Part shown: in pieces, positions 62,427-64,000 of the stretch
Layout: each line of letters opens with the position of its first letter
Numbering within the stretch: position 1 is the stretch's first letter
NCBI RefSeq assembly: GCF_019175385.1
Contig: NC_083341.1
Coordinates: 91,538,321 to 91,602,320, forward strand
Direction: 5' to 3'
Origin: Lycium barbarum
Lineage: Eukaryota > Streptophyta > Magnoliopsida > Solanales > Solanaceae
DNA length: 64,000 nt
Notes under the pieces: generated by a model
What the model was told of the DNA's origin: nothing
Database searches by the model: none
The model's input: the letters and a program-made list of their open reading frames with translations, nothing else
Translations under genes and position numbers: made by a program

Positions 62427-63181
62427 GCATTGGGTATTGTTCGCATATATGTTTCAAAACTGAAAAAGGTCCAGCAAGTGGCAAATCAACCCAAACATTT
62501 TCATCATAGCTCCGAATACCAACTCAGTCGTCTTCATCTCCGATCGGCAGCTAAATCCCTTACCATTGAAACACAGCGACAGTAATCGCTTCCTCAAATA
62601 CAAATTCATCATGTACAGAGCACTTAAGGTAACCCCTTCCACTAATACATTATTATTGCCCTATGTTTTTGCTATCTCAAAATGTTAATCTTAGATTGTA
62701 TTGGGACCTTTTCCTTGTTTGGTTATTTAGATCTGATTTGATCACTAATACCTCTAGATGTATGCATCTTTCACCTCCAAAATTAGATTATGCTTAATTT
62801 CTTCCATTTTCCTATTTAGTAAATTCTGAAATGTAACTGAGTATTTGAGATGTTGCTTATCCGTTGTACAGCTAAGTGTTTACTTCTTGTACGTGTAAAT
62901 TTACGGGAAAAAAGTTATTTTTATTGCAAATTAAACGGCTACATGAAAAAGGAAAATTCAATGTAAAGTCGCAGATTATATAATAAAAGATCCATTGCAG
63001 ATGCATACTTTCATTTATACTAGGACAAGCTATTTTCTTGAAATGGTTTTTGAACTTCGTTTTTGAAATGGGACTATGACAAGTTACTTTATCAGTTAAT
63101 TTTTGAAAAATGATGCAATTTTTGTTTTTTCCCCTTGTGAAAATTAAAGTAGAGTGTGTTCTTTCCATTTTGATGGACCCG
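62427..63181. other. low-repeat segment, possible single-copy DNA
   Basis: No match to any repeat elsewhere in the window. A plus frame stays open from about 62465 to AAG|GTAACC at 62628-62636, a sequence that could be an exon end with a splice donor, and the minus strand also has a 62-codon frame. I recognise no protein. The rest (62650-63181) is AT-rich, with nothing identified. Confidence 0.4.
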
Positions 63182-64000
63182 ACAACAACAACAACAACAA
63201 CCCAGTGAAATCCCACAACGTGGGGTCTGGGGAGGGTAGAGTGTACGCAGACCTTACTCCTACCAAGGTAGGACGGCTGTTGCCGAAAGACTCTCGGCTC
63301 AATAAAAAACATAAAAAGAGGTCAGATAAGGCTAAGAGATTCAAAGCGATATGGAAATGAAGTAACGCAAGCGACACAGATAACATAGAATAATCAAAGC
63401 ACAGGAAATAACAGATAGTAGCATAAATCAGAGCACAAGAAATTATACTATGATAATGCGACTACTAATAAGACAGGATAATGAGACTATCTACTAGCCT
63501 TCTACCTTAATGTGGGTCCTCCAAACCCTCCTATCTAAGGTCATGTCCTCGGTAAGCTGTAACTGCGCCATGTCGTGTCTAATTAACTCTCCCCAATACT
63601 TCTTTGGCCTACCCCTACCTCGTCTGAAACCATCCATGGCCAACCTCTCACACCTCCGCACTGGGGCATCTGTGTCTCTCCTCTTCACATGCCCAAACCA
63701 TCTCAATCTCGCTTCTCGCATCTTGTCTTCCACTGAGGCCACTCCCACCTTGTCCCGAATATCGTCATTCCTAATCCTGTCACTCCTGGTGTGGCCACAC
63801 ATCCATCTCAACATTCTCATCTCAGCAACTTTCATCTTTTGAACGTGAGAAATCTTAACTGGCCAACACTCCGCCCCATACAACATAGTCGGTCTAACCA
63901 CCACTTTGTAGAACTTGCCCTTAAGTTGTGGTGGCACCTTCTTGTCACATAGCACTCCGGAAGCAAGCCTCCATTTCATCCACCCTGCCCCAATACGATG
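63182..64000 (-). mobile_element. RTE-type LINE, 3' part (5' end beyond window)
   Basis: The minus strand ends in (GTT)n at 63183-63200 without poly-A, as RTE LINEs do. The 3' UTR (63201-63493) contains the GTGGGGTCTGGGGAGGG and TACGCAGACCTTAC blocks (here in plus orientation) known from Solanaceae RTE copies. The coding part extends off the right edge. Confidence 0.88.
63494..64000 (-). CDS. RTE LINE ORF2, C-terminal end (partial)
   Basis: The C-terminal end of an endonuclease-reverse transcriptase. The frame is open from the right edge ([16 protein letters not shown]) through [49 protein letters not shown] and [13 protein letters not shown] to a stop at 63494. These motifs follow the RT core in plant RTE elements. 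No stop or frameshift in 168 codons suggests a fairly young insertion. Endonuclease and RT active sites would lie right of the window, so activity cannot be judged. Confidence 0.88.
   Translation of the reverse strand, partial: HRIGAGWMKWRLASGVLCDKKVPPQLKGKFYKVVVRPTMLYGAECWPVKISHVQKMKVAEMRMLRWMCGHTRSDRIRNDDIRDKVGVASVEDKMREARLRWFGHVKRRDTDAPVRRCERLAMDGFRRGRGRPKKYWGELIRHDMAQLQLTEDMTLDRRVWRTHIKVEG

Noticed and set aside
63144..63386. Frames over the LINE 3' tail
   Set aside because: They are readings of the (GTT)n tail and 3' UTR of the RTE element in wrong frames.

Overview
This window looks like heterochromatic plant nuclear DNA, most likely from a eudicot of the Solanaceae. The evidence is many gypsy LTRs with the ends TGTCACGACCC...GTGTAACA, primer-binding sites for initiator tRNA-Met, an Athila/Tat-type element, a Ty1/copia element with typical plant RNase H and RT motifs, and an RTE LINE tail of a kind common in Solanaceae (the family assignment is inference). 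I find no intact host gene, tRNA, rRNA or CRISPR array. Nearly every open frame is a retrotransposon relic or chance reading of an LTR.

Layout. Bases 1-21,450 are elements read mostly on the minus strand. A gypsy element (IN, RNase H, RT and gag at 1-3,149; PBS; a 5' LTR ending at 10,749) sits in the gag region of an Athila-like element. The Athila 5' LTR is at 14,808-16,196. Solo LTRs have landed in the gypsy LTR (3,773-6,233 and 6,963-9,274), in the Athila leader (12,275-14,675) and in a further LTR that ends at 21,450 (16,788-18,998).

Bases 21,451 to about 56,790 are one plus-strand Ty1/copia element blown apart by insertions. A coding-free 6.6 kb LTR element (21,830-28,424) lies in its integrase. 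A copia-like LTR lies between IN and RT. A solo LTR (30,864-33,019) lies between RT and RNase H. Its 3' LTR holds a stack of gypsy LTRs: 33,838-56,578 contains 35,118-55,553. That LTR contains both 36,264-49,442, which itself holds a full-length chromodomain gypsy element at 37,752-48,062, and 49,527-54,551, which itself holds 51,306-53,927. Perfect 5-bp target duplications prove most of these layers, and an uninterrupted sister LTR at 12,275-14,675 shows the empty site of the innermost insertion.

Bases 56,800-64,000 are less repetitive. They hold a possible Helitron terminus, another solo LTR (58,082-61,091), a Tourist-like MITE, a Mutator-like element with a 9-bp target duplication, a short stretch with no recognised repeat, and the 3' end of an RTE LINE at the right edge.

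The most interesting shared signal is not a gene. The LTRs, even of different families, share one architecture: CpG-rich palindromes just upstream of a TATA box (in five LTRs three pairs of ACGGNCCGT, 19 bp apart within a pair and 103-106 bp between pairs), a variable GC-rich tandem block, and a hairpin block whose stem changes in a compensated way between families.
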